Part shown: in pieces, positions 1 through 13,299 of the stretch | Layout of the letters: every line of letters starts with the position of its first letter | Numbering within the stretch: position 1 is the first letter of the stretch | NCBI GenBank assembly: GCA_009760855.2 | Contig: WPIO01000062.1 | Span: 452,501-516,500 of the forward strand | DNA from: Cristatella mucedo | Lineage: Eukaryota; Bryozoa; Phylactolaemata; Cristatellidae | DNA length: 64,000 nucleotides | Direction of reading: 5' to 3' | Made by a program: the position numbers and the translations under genes | Notes under the pieces: generated by a model | Database searches by the model: none | Told to the model about the DNA's origin: nothing | What the model saw: only the letters and a program-made list of their open reading frames with translations

Positions 1-112
1 CATTTGAATAGCAGGCTAAGAGAACTTAGCTCCATGTAGGTGCTTAAAATATATGGCAGATCTCGAGCCCACAAACTTCTTTGTTAAAGGCGATCACCTT
101 ATTCCTGATGCC
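1..112 (-). repeat. SINE-1 copy, diverged
   Basis: Reading the minus strand there is a tRNA-like head (B-box-like region near 62-72, A-box-like region near 85-105) followed by the AGAACTTA-type segment and tail that this window's LINE-A copies carry at their 3' ends. It is more decayed than the copy at 6930. Confidence 0.5.
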
Positions 113-975
113 AAAGCAGGGTGGCATTATGGGACATAAGGCAGGAAACGACGAGGGAATGGCAACTCAAGCTTTACACGAGACAGTGCCTGCTGCTTTT
201 CATTACACACATTCTTTTTTATAACCTTCTTTTGCCCTTTTTTACTTGGACTTTTTGTAGTTACTTAATATTGCAGCTCTATGCTCGGTAAAGGCTACTC
301 TTGTGTGACTACTGTGCCATGCCGTGACATGCTTGATGTAGAGAACCTCGCCCGAATGCTGGCAGTGCTGACACGGCTGTGGGGGCCCTGCCTGCATGAA
401 TTGGTGAAGTGAGCTTTATTGGTGCTCCAACCTTTTTGCTGAGGAGGGTCACAGCACCGTCGAGAAATTCTATACATGGCCCAGGTGCAATGACTGGGAA
501 GCTGTACACCCAGCAGGAATGTCCTGTTCCGAGATGCTTGTTATGGGGCTGCTTGGGAATGCACAGGTGCAGAGCTGAGGAAACATGCTAGGAGGCTTGA
601 TTTGATGCAGCAAAATGCCATGCACTTGTGTTCGGTGCTGTGCCTAAGTTGGCTTCTGGGCGTTGTGAGCGTGCCAGCGTTGTGAGAGTGCCAGAGGTGT
701 CCCTCTGAAAGGCTGTCCATGATTGGAGCCGAGTTATTCATGCTGGTCTGGCCTGCTCTGCAATGACCCAGTGCAAAGGTGGTCATCGATCAGAGAGCAT
801 TACTTGTGACCTCAGCCTCTGTTATTTTTTGACAAGTCCGGAGGTTATCTCTCTCATCATCGACCGAGCATGTGTGTATGCTTGAGCGCTTATGCATTCA
901 TGTATGGACACACTTGCCTGCGAACACATAACAAACCACCCACACAAGCACATATGCACGTGAGCATGTGTGAGT

Positions 976-976
<1 letters not shown>

Positions 977-1062
<86 letters not shown>
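977..1062. repeat. (CA)n microsatellite
   Basis: Uninterrupted CA dinucleotide array of about 43 units. The long open frames over it on both strands are artefacts of the dinucleotide. Confidence 0.98.
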
Positions 1063-1063
<1 letters not shown>

Positions 1064-2814
1064 TAAAGAAAGAATGCTTGTAGAAGGGTGTGCTGTCATT
1101 GCTAGTACAGTGTGGCATACATAAGAAGAACCGGAGGTACTGCAGTACTATGTGGAATTGTCAGTTCGTCTTGTCTTTGCCTGGATTGTGGTTGCACCAA
1201 TCTGCTGTGCAGACACAGCTTACACAGCTTAGTTGCTTGATGAACTAGAGGCTGCTGTTGCTAGCTTTGCATGTGCTGCAGCACTAGCCTTAGCTCCTTG
1301 CTGCAGGTTGCATTCTCTGAACTTTTCTGATGACCTGTGGTTGGTATCCAGCTGATCCAGTAGCCATCCATCGTCATACCGTAGCTTCGGCAGCAGAACA
1401 GACAGAGCCACTGCTGGGCCACTTGATCCGGAGCCTAGGTGATCTGGTTTCACCAGCAATAAATGGACAGCTGCACGGCCTGTGCCGAGCCAAGTGACCT
1501 TTGCCAGTGTTCCCCAGCCCAGAGCCAGCCAGCTATCACCCGACCATCCAGCCATTGGTTTCTTCCACCGAATCAACCCTGCTCCCTATTTAGAATTGAT
1601 GCAACAATCTAGGCAGGGCGTTCCACCTAGCATCAGACAGTTACGAAGGCATTAGGCAGGGACTCTGGTAGAGCACACACTAGCTTGACCCTATAGTGAA
1701 CCATTGCTTCTTTCATCCAGTGCAGACTTGGGCAGAGGCGATGGTCCGATAGGCTTGCATCATTTTGTTCGTAAACTTATGGATAATCGATGGCCTTTAT
1801 AACTTGCACTCGTGTGATTCATTGAGTCCTGCCGACTACTTTTCTTCACCTTTCGACTTCGCCTTCTTTAGTTGGGCATAGGTTTTTTCTGCTGCGTGGT
1901 GGCACATCTTGTGTCTAGCCATATGTAGGGAGCAGACTACGTTTTGGCCCCCAGAATCAGTTGCCTATTGCCTTTCCATTCACCCTATGTGTAACATAGC
2001 TTGGCAGGGCTTAATAGAATCCTATTTAGCGAATAGTAATGTGCTTTATGTCATGAAAAGGATGGCATAACACCATTACTTTTCTCAGCCCTATCTTCTG
2101 GGGTGGTAGCTGGACTATCGACTGGGTGAGCAGTTGGTCCTGGAATATCCGAAGTACTCGATAACTCACTTTTCGGCGGATTTTCGAATTGGCAATTACA
2201 TCTAGAGCGCAGTGCTTACCAATTTTTAGATGCAGGAATTAGAACATTTGCTTTACTTGGGCACTCTTTAAGACTACTTTTCCATATCCAATAGTAGCCA
2301 CATAATTTGATTTCATGTTTCAAACCTATGTCAAAGGTCTTAAGACTTAAGACACCTACTCCTCACTAAGGTGATTGGAGATGTGTATAGCTATGTAATG
2401 TTTACAAATATTAAGCATCAAAGGCGAAATCTAAAAACATGTGACTACTACATACGATGAGATAGACCTACGATAGGCATAAGATAGACCTACGATCTCT
2501 CGGGTTATTAGTTTTTTTTCTAGAAGTGGATTCACATTAACTTGAGCTGATTTCGTATCCATCCTGCACATGGTGTAAACTCACTGCTCATAAATGATCT
2601 GATTCCATTTTTTTGTGAATCTTGTTTTACGTCGTTGCTCATTGTTCTGCTGGCCTGCTTCATGCAGCTACCAGTTACCTTGCTTGCTTTGGCTGCTCTT
2701 TGTGCTTGTCATCAGCTTGTACGCCTTCTTATTGGCCATCATCCTCAGCCCAAACGACGGTGAAGTTGTAGGTATATGCCCCTCCTAAAAAATAATTAAA
2801 ATAATAGCTGATGT

Positions 2815-2940
2815 AAGAGCCTCATTTGTATACTATCACTGCTGCTTGCAGTTAGCAGTAAAGGATTGCCCACTGCAGGATTCGAACCCACAACCTATAT
2901 AATGAGAGCAAGCACCTACTTCCTGGACTACCAGGGCCCT
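2815..2940 (-). repeat. SINE-2 (tRNA-derived), minus strand
   Basis: On the minus strand the unit begins with an A-box-like CTGGTAGTCCAGGAAGTAGG, has a clear B box (GTGGGTTCGAATCC) and then the family body ending ACAAATGAGGCTCTTAC. The same body recurs at 11345, 22270, 45480 and 61565, which defines a dispersed family. Confidence 0.75.
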
Positions 2941-4107
2941 TCTACACTAATCAATTGTTGGAATGCTCGATCACTTGCTCGTGTTTGTGTATAGGTCCGT
3001 TGAAAAGGGTTCTTTTGTTTATATATGGGGAGATGAAGATCTTAGCATATACCTCAGTGCCTTGTGCTAGGCAGGCATGTTCGTCGAAAATCATGCAGTG
3101 CAGGCCGAAATTGATGCTCGTGTGATGCAACTGGCAGCCAAATGCCAGTGCCAAGAAAGAAATGGCCATTGCCATTTCGGCCGCCAACGCAGGGGCTATG
3201 CTGGGAAATCCTGTGGTGGGCCCTTTCTTCTGTCTGAATGCTGTGACCCACATCGGGTGGCAGCATAGCCTATGACCGGCCGGCTACTTCGTGGGCACCG
3301 ATGCAATGGCCCTCTCAACAACCACATAGTTTTGACTTCTTCAGTTCGTTGAACAGCATTTGGTTGGTGGTAGCCCGGTTCGTTCTGTTGATGATGGCCT
3401 GACTCTTGAACAAAGATTGCTTTCACTGATTCATTAGCAACTAGTGATATTTTTGTCATTCAAACAAGTTTGCCTGCATTTGCTGTTTTATATAACGGTG
3501 CATATGAGGCAGGAGTATCCAAGCATTGCTGCTGTCGAGTTACTTAATGTATCCATCATCTGCAGCACTAGCAGACATCGTGAGGACACTGCCGAAGAGA
3601 GATACAGTGCAGCTGTGAGTGGATTATGTTAACGATTGACAGATAGCCAAACAGTGTCACCTTGTTCTCAAGGTCAGCTGCTGGTGTTTGCAGAGCTTGG
3701 CTCATCATTACAGAGGCTATCGTTAGAGATGAAATATATCATTTGGAAGCATCCTTAATAACAAGTCAGAAGTAAGGTGCAAAGATCTGTATAGTGTATT
3801 TTAATATCAAAATTATGGCATGGCTGGAGATGCATGGCATGACAAGTACCCCCAAGCAGGCCGCCATTAGCCACATTCGTCTGTCTTAAGTCTTCCGCTG
3901 TGTAAAGAACATGATAGCACCGTGAACATTTCAAATACAGGTAGGCTGCAAGCCTGTAAGTTGTCAATGTTCTTTCATGCAAAAGCTGAGGGCAATGGCG
4001 ACCAGGAGGCGCTGGTAGTGTGGGCAATGGCAAAAAAATAGAGCAGCAGATATACAAGCCATCTTAGTAGATAATACAAGCATTCGAAAAGTCATATTAT
4101 CAGTTAA

Positions 4108-5040
4108 GGGTCAATGTTGAGAAAATACTGTAAGTATATGTCCAACAATACAATAATTGCTAAGGTACTTATCAAAAGACAAACATGTTTGAAATGGGAT
4201 GTGAAGTTTAGACAATTTCCACACAAAAAGAAAGCATTAAAAAACGATTAGGCAAACCATGTCTAACCCCGAAGTAAACCGGGTGCAGCATATCTACAAA
4301 TAGCAAATTTACCGATCTCATCATCATATACGACTTGTATCCTAACTTGTTGAATCTGGGTACATCGAGGTACATGTTTGCAGATTGTAGAGATACATGC
4401 ATGTGACTTTCTAGAAGGTTCATTTACAGTGTAGCTTTGTGCCTTGTAAATTCCATAAGTCGGCCAGCACTTCACGGATCAATATGAAATTTCAAATCTG
4501 AGTTCAGCACTGCTTTTGTATTACTGCAGTAGTTTATTTATAATTTTGGTTGAGTAATTGTTGCTATACATGCCATCAAACATCATTGAACTTAATATTG
4601 TGCAATCTTTGTCATACACTGCAAAGTTATCACACCAAAAATGATTTACAAATAAAGCTGAACTAACATTTGAAATTTCACTTTTATATATGAAAAGTTG
4701 GCTGGCTTACAGAATTTACAAGGCACAAAGCTACACTGTAATGACATTGTTTATCAGTCTCATGCACGTACCTCAACAAGCTGCAAACATGTTCCTCGAC
4801 ACACCGTATTCAACAAGATAGGACGCAAGTCGTAAATGATGCCGAGGTAGGTAATTTTTTTTTTATTGATACCTTGCTTCCGGTTTACTTCGTGCTTGAA
4901 CATGGTTTGCTTAATTATTTTAAAAAATTTGTGTGAGAAAATTGTCAAAACTTGAGATCCCTTTTAAAAATATCTTGAAAGCTACCATAAAGAATTATTC
5001 GATTGTTGGACCAATAGTTTCAGCATTTTCTCGCCGTTTA
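4108..5040. repeat. long imperfect palindrome (foldback repeat)
   Basis: Two arms of roughly 400 bp are inverted copies of each other around a centre near 4580. Landmarks that match: a perfect 29-bp pair at 4427-4455 and 4705-4733; the GCAAACATGT segments near 4375 and 4785; the CGGTTTACTTCG segments near 4270 and 4880; and the TCCAACAAT/ATTGTTGGA pair near 4140 and 5005. Arm identity by eye is about 75-80%, with a central loop of about 130 bp. It contains no coding frame. It could be a foldback or MITE-type element, or two copies of one repeat inserted in opposite orientation. Confidence 0.8.
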
Positions 5041-5092
5041 CATAGAAGCATTTACATACTGTGGTCTATAAGTGGTGGCTGAACTGTTCCCT

Positions 5093-5178
5093 TCAGCAAA
5101 TGTAAAGCGGCCATAAAGAGATTGAGTTCTCTAAGGGCACTTTATCAAGTATTATTATTATCATTTATTATTACACCC
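5093..5178 (+). repeat. LINE-A 3' tail
   Basis: Short 3' fragment with the family signature GATTGAGTTCTCT then GGGCACTTTATCAAG and an (ATT)n tail. It is only the terminal 80 bp or so, the usual product of strongly 5'-truncated LINE insertion. Confidence 0.75.
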
Positions 5179-5741
5179 TTAGCGCACTACACCGAGGATG
5201 GTTGGTTGTGCTCAATAGCTTCTGTTTCGGCCACTTGCCCTCTCACGAGTTATATTGATTCTATTGTGAAGTTAAAACATGTTTTTACAGAGCTTCGACT
5301 GTGTTCCTGTCTTCTTGCTGTAAATAGGCATGCCACATGAATATACTCCCTTTGTTATGCTGTTGCCCCACACTTTCAACAACTAGCTCAAGACCTAGAG
5401 CACTTCCTAAGGCGATAAAACACCTTGTTTACGTTTGACAAGTTATATCTTTTAAAGTGAGTCTTTTAGACGGTAGTCTAGATAAGCACAAGAGTGGTAA
5501 ATCTTCATAAGCACTAGGCTGGTGAATCGTCTTTCTTCTTTGCGACTGCGTTCCAGGGTATTGAAGTAGCCTCCGTAAGCACAAGAATGATCACTGTGCA
5601 AACAAGTTTTGACTCCTCATTTGACCGATCTACTTGAACTGTGCAGTCAGTGCATGCGCTTGGTTGCATGTCTTGTCTGTCATGTTAGCATGTGGTTGCT
5701 GCATATGTGGGAAAGCATGCGAGAGTCTGTGGGTGTATGTG

Positions 5742-5758
5742 AGTGTGTGTGTGTTTGT

Positions 5759-5825
<67 letters not shown>

Positions 5826-5882
5826 TGTGTGTGTGTGTGCCTGCGTGCGTGTGTGCGCGTGCGTGTGTGTGCGCACACGTGC
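5742..5882. repeat. (TG)n microsatellite, compound
   Basis: Long TG array with TTTG, TCTG and TGCG interruptions at both ends. Confidence 0.97.
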
Positions 5883-6616
5883 AGGGGCTTGTGCACGATG
5901 CGCTTGATGCTGACAATGTAGCCTGTCTAGTGGTGGCACTCGATCCCATGTCACCTAATACTGCTGGACCCCGAATGGTTTGGTCTGGGGGGCGTCGCTT
6001 GCCCCGAGCTACTGTTTGGTTAGCTACAGCCACCTGGCTGAGCGAGAGTCTTTAGTAGAACCCTCGATGGAGCATGACTGGCACAGCACCTGCTGCTGCT
6101 GATGCAGGCTTGCCTGCCCAGTGCAACTGCACTGCTGCTCAGACTTATGGTGCATCACCTTCTGGCTTCCTTTTAGCTAGTTGTTTGTATTAAAAGCCAA
6201 CTCTAATAAGGCTTATTTGATCTGGAATATTTGGGAATGTGCCTGTTGACTATCCAACTTGGCTATAGTGGTTTATGTGTGTGAATGTGTGTGAATGTGT
6301 CTGTGAGTGAGCACTTGGTTGGTAAGCTTGACAGACAGACAACAGCTGCTGCAGGCTAATTTGTTCCGAGACTTGTGATAACAAATCTGAAACAAACCGG
6401 CTGCCAGCTCGGTCAGCTGACTCTACCCCTTGCCTGCTGTGGATGGATGGGTGGGCTTGTAGCCATCACAGAGCAGAGACATCCCATGCTGCTGCATGTA
6501 CCGAACAAATGCATCAGTTTTGTGTGTGCTGAAGGTTGGGGCAAGAAGCACCTTGGGTGGTCAGGTCCCTCTACGATATTCAAAGTGCATGAGTCAGCTA
6601 CTGTGTACTCAGCCTC

Positions 6617-6708
6617 GGCCATTTGTCGTTGCTCCTGCCACGAGACTTCCTTGTGAGATGAGGGCCATTTGTTGTTGCTTCTGCCATGAGGCTTCCTCGT
6701 GAGGTGAG
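6617..6708. repeat. 46-bp tandem duplication
   Basis: Two adjacent diverged units start at GGCCATTTGT near 6617 and 6663. They differ by scattered transitions, mostly C to T or G to A, as expected if methylated CpG sites decayed. Confidence 0.8.
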
Positions 6709-6929
6709 AGTAGGCCAAAAGCGTTTTCGACAGGAATCCACAATGTCAGCCTGCATGCATACCACTTTTCTTGGTTTTTTTTCTGGCTCCCATGGCACTA
6801 TTGTCTGGAGAACCTGTTATGCAGCCACTAATGCAATTGCAGCAGCCATGGCAGTGTGCATGTGCATGCATGCACGCGCCGCGAGTGTGTTTGTATACGT
6901 GTGCGCATGCAAATATAACAAATAATTCA

Positions 6930-7072
6930 TTTATATAATTCATTTATATAGCACCCAAAGAGAACTTAATCTCTATTCAGGCGCTTCACATATGCCTCGG
7001 GGCTCGAGCCCACGACCTCAGTCAGACCTTGGTCGGGGCGAGCACCTTAACCGCTAGACCAAACCAACTTGG
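6930..7072 (-). repeat. SINE-1, best copy
   Basis: On the minus strand: A box TGGTCTAGCGGTTAAGG, B-box-like GGTCGTGGGCTCGAGCC, then a tail containing the GAGATTAAGTTCTCT block and an AT-rich end. The head is tRNA-derived and the tail matches the LINE-A 3' end (compare 36590-36640 and 38325-38370). Confidence 0.8.
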
Positions 7073-7654
7073 CGCGTGTGAGAAGTAGTGTAGATGCCAA
7101 TCAGGAGCGTAAGTTGATCAGCTTGCACCTTTGATGACACAATCAGCATGGCTCGTCTTATTTAATGATCTGGCATGGTCAAACCTAGATCGCCAGGGAT
7201 AGTAAAGAGTGGTTTACGTGGTCTGAAGGCTTTATCATTGAGATAGAGTTTTCTTTAAGATCAGTTTATCTTGAATGGGATGGAGCTGCTGATGGGAGTT
7301 TGGTTGAATTTCCAGTCTGTCCGGTTGATTGTCGCTGTGTCACCGTTGGTTGTATTACTGCTTGTTAGGTGTACTAGAGGTAGATCTCTGTGTGATTTTA
7401 GCATGGTTGCAGAGAGGGTGGCCAAAGGCCCTAACCCCCCTCGACGAGCCCAACTGAGTGTACCTGGGAGCCAAGCCAGCCGACATGCCTCTTCGGAGCC
7501 GAAAATCAGAAAACGCTAAGCTCTAATTTCATGTGAATTTTGTGGTACAGCATCGTTGTAATGTACCCACCAAATACATGCCATTGAGCTGGTGTGTTCT
7601 CATGCAAATTGGCTGAGAAAACCAGTCCACTAGAACTCACCCTAAATTCCCAGA

Positions 7655-7830
7655 AATTGGCTGTGTGAAGCTCCGACTTGAATTGAGTATTACACTGCCC
7701 TATCTTTCAAGTGTACCTGCAAAGTTTCCTGCTGTTGAGCCATCATAATACTCGTGCAATCGACTGCAATTGACTGCAGCTGCCCGGGCCAATTCTGCAA
7801 TCAACTGCAGTGAATTTTACGAGACCGCAC
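7655..7830 (+). repeat. isolated satellite monomer(s)
   Basis: Contains the blocks AGAAATTGGCTG, CAATTGACTGCA and CTGCCCGGGCCAAT in the same order and spacing as monomers of the array at 47035-48620. This is a dispersed one- to two-unit relative lying 40 kb from the array. Confidence 0.65.
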
Positions 7831-8218
7831 TCACAATGGCACAACATTTTGTGTGTACACTTAAATTATATCATAGTTTATCTGCAATCCAAGTTGTTCT
7901 GCTCCTTCGATTACTGATGGATCTGCGGTGGATTGGGGTGGATTGCACAAGTGGCCAGCATCTTTGCAACATATTTGCATGTCAATGGAAGAGCGAAATC
8001 GCACGAAGTTGGGTGGGTATATCATATCAGCTGGGTACTACAAAAAGCACTATAAATTCGTGCTTGAGACTACAGCTTCCCGGTTGAGTTTTGCTTAATT
8101 AGAATGCATGTGGTAATTCAATGCAGCCACCCCTGTCAGTCTTCTTTTGATTGGCAGTTCCTGTCAAGGTCTAGCTCTCACTGGCTTAATCCTAGCTGTG
8201 CCTGCTTTGTTTTTACTT

Positions 8219-8293
8219 GGGTGTGTGCGTGTGTGTGTGTGTGTGTGTGTATGTGTGTGTATGTGTGTGTGTGTGTGTGTTTGTGTGTACGTG
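8219..8293. repeat. (TG)n microsatellite
   Basis: TG array with two ATG interruptions and a TTTG end. Confidence 0.97.
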
Positions 8294-11200
8294 CGGGGAT
8301 GTGAACAAGCTGCAACATGTGTGCACATCTCCCCCTCCATGCGTGAGGAGGAGCCGAAACTGGCTTGTTGGTCTCTCTAGACTTGCCAGGTACCTTGAGG
8401 CGTTTTATCCATGTGCCTCTCTACATAGAAAGCTTCGGAAAGGTCGAATGGCAAAGTACTAAAGCTTCTGACGACTCCAGTCATGAACGTATACGTATGC
8501 ACACGGCTTGTGTTTGTTCGTGTGTGTTTGCATGGGCACTCTTTTGAGTTCGTGCTGGAGTGTACTCGAGCTGGTGGGCTATCTGGTCTTGCAAAAAAAA
8601 AACGCGTCAATACCAAAGCAAAGAGGAAAAACATGCGAACAGCAACAAAGATGCAAGTATGCACTCTCGGAATACCGAATATCTCTAAAAAATATCTCGG
8701 AATATCTCTAGGAATACAGAAGGCGTGATTCTTGCTTTAGCAAGTGAGAGATCAATAGTGGTCATACTGACAAGCCGACCTGGTAAGAGCTAATGGTAGA
8801 TGTGCCACCTGTTAGCCACCAATCTATGATTTTCACAAAGTGGAGCTTGCTCATTAATTGATGCCACTTGTGTGGCAAATGCAGCATCACAGCTGAATTC
8901 CTTGCTTTTTGCTGTTGCTTATTTTGGCCGTTTGGTTAGCTCGACAAAAGTTGTTTTGTAGTATATTCAGTCTGGTTCGATGCCTAATTCTATGTTAGTG
9001 CAAACGTAAGCTGCTAATATATTCATTTGACTAGCACATGTCCGATGTGCTGATAGCAGTAGTTCGGGGACCACTGCCTCTGGGCATGTCGAAGTCGAGG
9101 TTTCTCTAGACGGTGCTGTTCAACGAGCTGGGATACCATTAACACTTAAGTGATGCTCTTTCGTGCAGTCAGGCTCACCACTAAGATGCCATTCGTCTTA
9201 CATAATTAAGTGCTATCGCTGTGACATGTCCTAGCTGCCACGAAGTGTCAGACTGCCACCCCTCATCCGGCTCACCAGGCTGAGCCGACAGTGGCAGGTG
9301 ATGTACTGATTGCCCCTGTTAGATGCACATGCACAGATGATTTGGAAGCTTGGTGGGTTTTCAGCCCTAGTACCCTCCTCTCCGAGACCGGCAACCGAAG
9401 TGACATGTGTCAGTTCCATATGCATGGTGGTGGAAATGGCCTGTTACATTGACCTCACACACAAGTTAGCTCTGCTGCTGCTAACTCATTGGCTTGTCAA
9501 AAGTCCGAGCAGCAAAGCTTAATCTTTCAGTTTCCCAGTTCTTCCTATCAACTAGAGGTAGAGACCTGATGTGCTGACTGGCTTGCATGGTGGAAGACAG
9601 CTGCAGTCGTCCGAGGTACATACAAAAGTAGCTGAACCGGCCGCCGAGCTCGGCTAGCATCACGTGAGCCCTGATCTTGCCGAATTTCTCCTTATGTTAT
9701 ATAGTTATGATTGCTGGTCGAAAAGCCTTTATCACTAGCCAATGATTTTTTTCTTGTTAATCTGCTTCTAATTATATACCTCATCCATACCCTGCCGACA
9801 GCTGAATGGGGTTGCTTGTGAGTAAGAGGTGTCACCCTCGTTAGGGGTGAGTAAACCCTGGCCGTGCCTTTTTAGCCCAACCCATTCCCGGACTTGTATC
9901 TTCCACTTTTCACGAAGGTTGCCTGATTTGCTGGGATTCAGGCACTGTTTTGTTAGATGGGGGAGTGTTTCCTGCTTCCCTACCCCACGAATGTGGCATT
10001 TTCTCTTCGACAGGCTTGAAGCTCAAATGTTGTACCCGATGACTAATCAAGCTGGCATTGCAGAGTCCCATTTGCTGCATTATTGCAATATATTTTAGTT
10101 ATGCAACCGATCAGCTAGTTTCTGCCCTTCTTAAGCGTGCCCTTTGCTGCCCACGTTGCCAGCTGAGATGATCAGAGCTGAGTCATTTGGAGTTATGCAC
10201 CCCTTCCATCCCATCCCTCAACCCGGCCCCATCTCCTAGCCATAGCTAATATCGGCAGTTGCCAGGTTGTAAAAGCAGAAGTTCTACGCTCGGAACTGGA
10301 GGCCGAATTATATTATATGTTATGTTAGTGAGATAATGGCCTTAAAAAGTGCATAGTTCTACACTCATGAAGTGATAAATTAGCAAGCACGTGTTCTATT
10401 TGTGTTGTTGAATGCCCTCTGATGTTGCTGCCTGCATGTATTCTTAACCAGACCATGGATTGGCTGTTCCATTTTGCAGTTGGCTCTCCGGACATGGCAT
10501 TGCCTCTCTGCATGCTGTGTCATGGTTGATCATTTAAACATGATTTATGTTCTCAGATCAGATTGCAGACCTGTGATTGTACAAGTTCACGAACAGCAGT
10601 TAATTTGATAGTGGCCTGAATAAAACCCTACAAGTTTTCACTTTAATGTAATTTTTTTTATATGAAAGGAATGAAAAGAAGACAATGCTTTCTCAGTCTT
10701 TAGGGTTGAGTTCATGCTGCTAAGAGCAAGAGGCTTCTTCCCTTTACCGATCCTTGCTGCAGAGGCTTGAAATTATTTGGGTGTATTTCTAGTTTACCAT
10801 CTTCACATTTTGGAGACATATATTATCTTCTGCAGTTCTTGGCTAGTTGAAAAGTGGTCGATTTAATGCTTGAAGCTGAAGTGTGTCTTTGGCAGATTGG
10901 TATCAGTTGGGAATGGCAGTGTAGCACACTAGTATGCTATCCAGACGTGAAAGGGCAATGTCCTTTCAGCCATTAAAGACCAGCCAGGTCAATGTTCAGC
11001 AGCTCAAAATTCCTCGGTAAGAGTTATTTTTCATGTTGGTTGCAAAGACTTTATATATAGTCCAGAGTGCCAAGTTAGCGCCATGCACAAGTCAGACTGT
11101 GGGCCGGCTTCTTAATAATGCATTTAGCTTTGCAGATCTATTTGGTTGCAAAATACTTGTATGTAGAAAACTACAGATGCAGCAAGAAAGCTTTCGGGCG

Positions 11201-11344
11201 GGGCCCGACGAATCTGCACTGTTTACATGCATGCTTATGTTGCAGCTGGCACTGCCTCTGCATAGTGCATGGCTCAGAAAAGGTGTGTGTCATCTTTAGT
11301 CACAACCTTCGAATACTGTCATTAAAATTAACTAGTAGGTGACT

Positions 11345-11620
11345 GATTCAACAGCCTCATTCATGTAGCTGCAGAAGAGCCTTGGCAGCACTTGCTGGCT
11401 TGCACTAGGCACTGAAAGAGCTGCCTGCTGAAGAATTCGAACTCGCGGTTCTGGGTCGTTGAGCAGAAGCTCCTTACCACTCGACTGAGAGCCAGTGGCT
11501 AGCTTCAAGCAAAGATTGGCCGATTCAGCAACCTCATTTATAGTTCGGGTGGCTTTTAATACCAGCTATTGCCACATTTCCATTTCCCCTTGCTTGCAGC
11601 AGGGAATGCAGCATTGCATG
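11345..11620 (-). repeat. SINE-2, one full and one partial copy
   Basis: The first unit (about 11345-11505) reads on the minus strand as an A box CTCAGTCGAGTGGTAAGGAG, a B box GAGTTCGAATTC, then the body and the end ATGAATGAGGCTGTTGAATC. A second partial unit follows directly (about 11515-11620) and begins with the same GAGGTTGCTGAATC-type end, so two copies lie head to tail. Confidence 0.65.
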
Positions 11621-13299
11621 CCATATGTTGAGAGAAGTTTAATGCGGCTGCTTTGACATGTGGTTATGATGGGAGGGGAGCTGATTGGCTGCTGCCATGT
11701 CATGTGGTACTGGGGCAGGGCTATGCCAAAGTTCAGCCATTGCCAGCTGGCCAGGACAGTTTCTGCTCCTTTAGTTGAGTTGACAGTTTAAAATAAAGGG
11801 TTGCTGCACTATGGTTGCAGAGTCTGGGACGGTGGTTAGCTTTGTAGACTGGACAGGTCAGCAGGTCGAACAGCTGTTTCTCGGCTGCTGACAACTTGAG
11901 TGGTAGTACAATATAGATGCCATCGGCAGCAGTTGCCAAAGTGACTCATCTGCTCATGCTTTGCCGTATGCTTTATGCTTGACCTCCAAAACGTTTTACT
12001 GCAATATTTTACAAGTAAAGGGAACAGAGACTCCCCTATTATGCTCCTTTGCCCAAGTGTGGAGCTGTATGTCCGAGTTAAAAGTCTTCCAACTGCCTGT
12101 GCACCAGCAGAGTGGTTATTTATGATAAATTTATGTGGACACGAGTTTGCCTTTGAGCTGCTGTTTTACATTAATTAGATTTAGAGAGCTCTACACCGCC
12201 GTTAACAGGCGAAATCACCCCTGGAAACACACAATCTACACATGGAAACAGCCGGCAGTTTCCTGCTCCCACGTTGGTGTGGTGATTCGAGTTTTATTTT
12301 TAGATCTTCAGCTACATTGTGCAAATATATGTGTGTGTACATTGTGCAAGTATGTGTGTGTGTGTATCTTGGTCTGTCATTACTCAAAGCTACAAAGACT
12401 AAATGATTGTAAAAAGAGAGAATAGGTGGCTTTTGTTGCTCATTGATTTGTGAAGCAGATTTACAGCTTCATGCAGTTGCCGACACATCGATTTAAGGAC
12501 ATTAACACGTGCTGATTCTTGACGATTCAAGGGCTAAGGACTAGCCTGTTGAATGGCCCGACTAGCATAGATGCCAGAATTTAGCTTGCAAGTCTTGTGT
12601 GAACTAAGCCAGACTTCATTTGGTGGGCCATTTGATCAGTACCTCCAGTAACACTGGAGGTAACTAACATTTGCAATGCGATTCCCAATCCCAAAATAGA
12701 TGTTGTAATTTCAGTAACCATTTAAGACATTCAGACGATAAAGTAGCACAAAGAGCATGGCTGGCTAGTCGTCCGTGATTTATCCTCCTGGAGGAAATTG
12801 CAATTCTCATAGCAGCATTTCTAATGGGCTTACCAGGCATTATGAAGTTGCACCGAGACCGCTGCTTATTGGTATGAAGTAGAAATATGGGGAAATAATG
12901 AAAATATAGCATACTTTGTTTTGCCATGATTCTGGTGACCGAGCCAGCAAACGTTGGCCTATCGATGGTTCTTGAAGGCAAGAAAGGGGGTCCTTGTAAA
13001 TCCAGCTTGTGTGGCAGCAAAGCAAAATCATCACACGAGTAACTTCATAGGTCTAGATACCCTCAATGTGATACTAGGGAATGTTTTGGTACAGAAATGT
13101 CTGTCTAGGAAAAATTCCAACCACTGGATCAAAAGTGTATATAAATACCTAATAATTAGATTTAAGCATTGCAGTAGATATTAGTAGAAACCATCTTAAA
13201 ATAGAAATCATTCGAATGCCTGCGTGTGTTTATGTGTATTCAAAGATGTGGTATATACATGCACAGCGGAGAACTCGTCGATATGGTAGCAGCCTCTGT

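Noticed and set aside
1229-1576. 115-codon minus-strand frame
   Set aside because: No recognisable domain; ends in a Ser-run encoded by degenerate sequence; looks like chance.
5609-6055. 148-codon frame and its minus-strand counterparts, Cys/Val- or His/Thr-rich
   Set aside because: Most of the frame is translated (TG)n; dinucleotide arrays are open in several frames by construction.
7010-7072. Possible functional tRNA gene on the minus strand
   Set aside because: A and B boxes are present but the acceptor and anticodon stems do not form, and the unit continues into the LINE-A-like tail, so it is a SINE.
7455-7519. SQASRHASSEPKIRKR as a possible missing YAP N-terminal phosphosite exon
   Set aside because: It does not match HxRxxS followed by the expected context, lacks a convincing acceptor and donor in phase, and the TEAD-binding motif is absent nearby.
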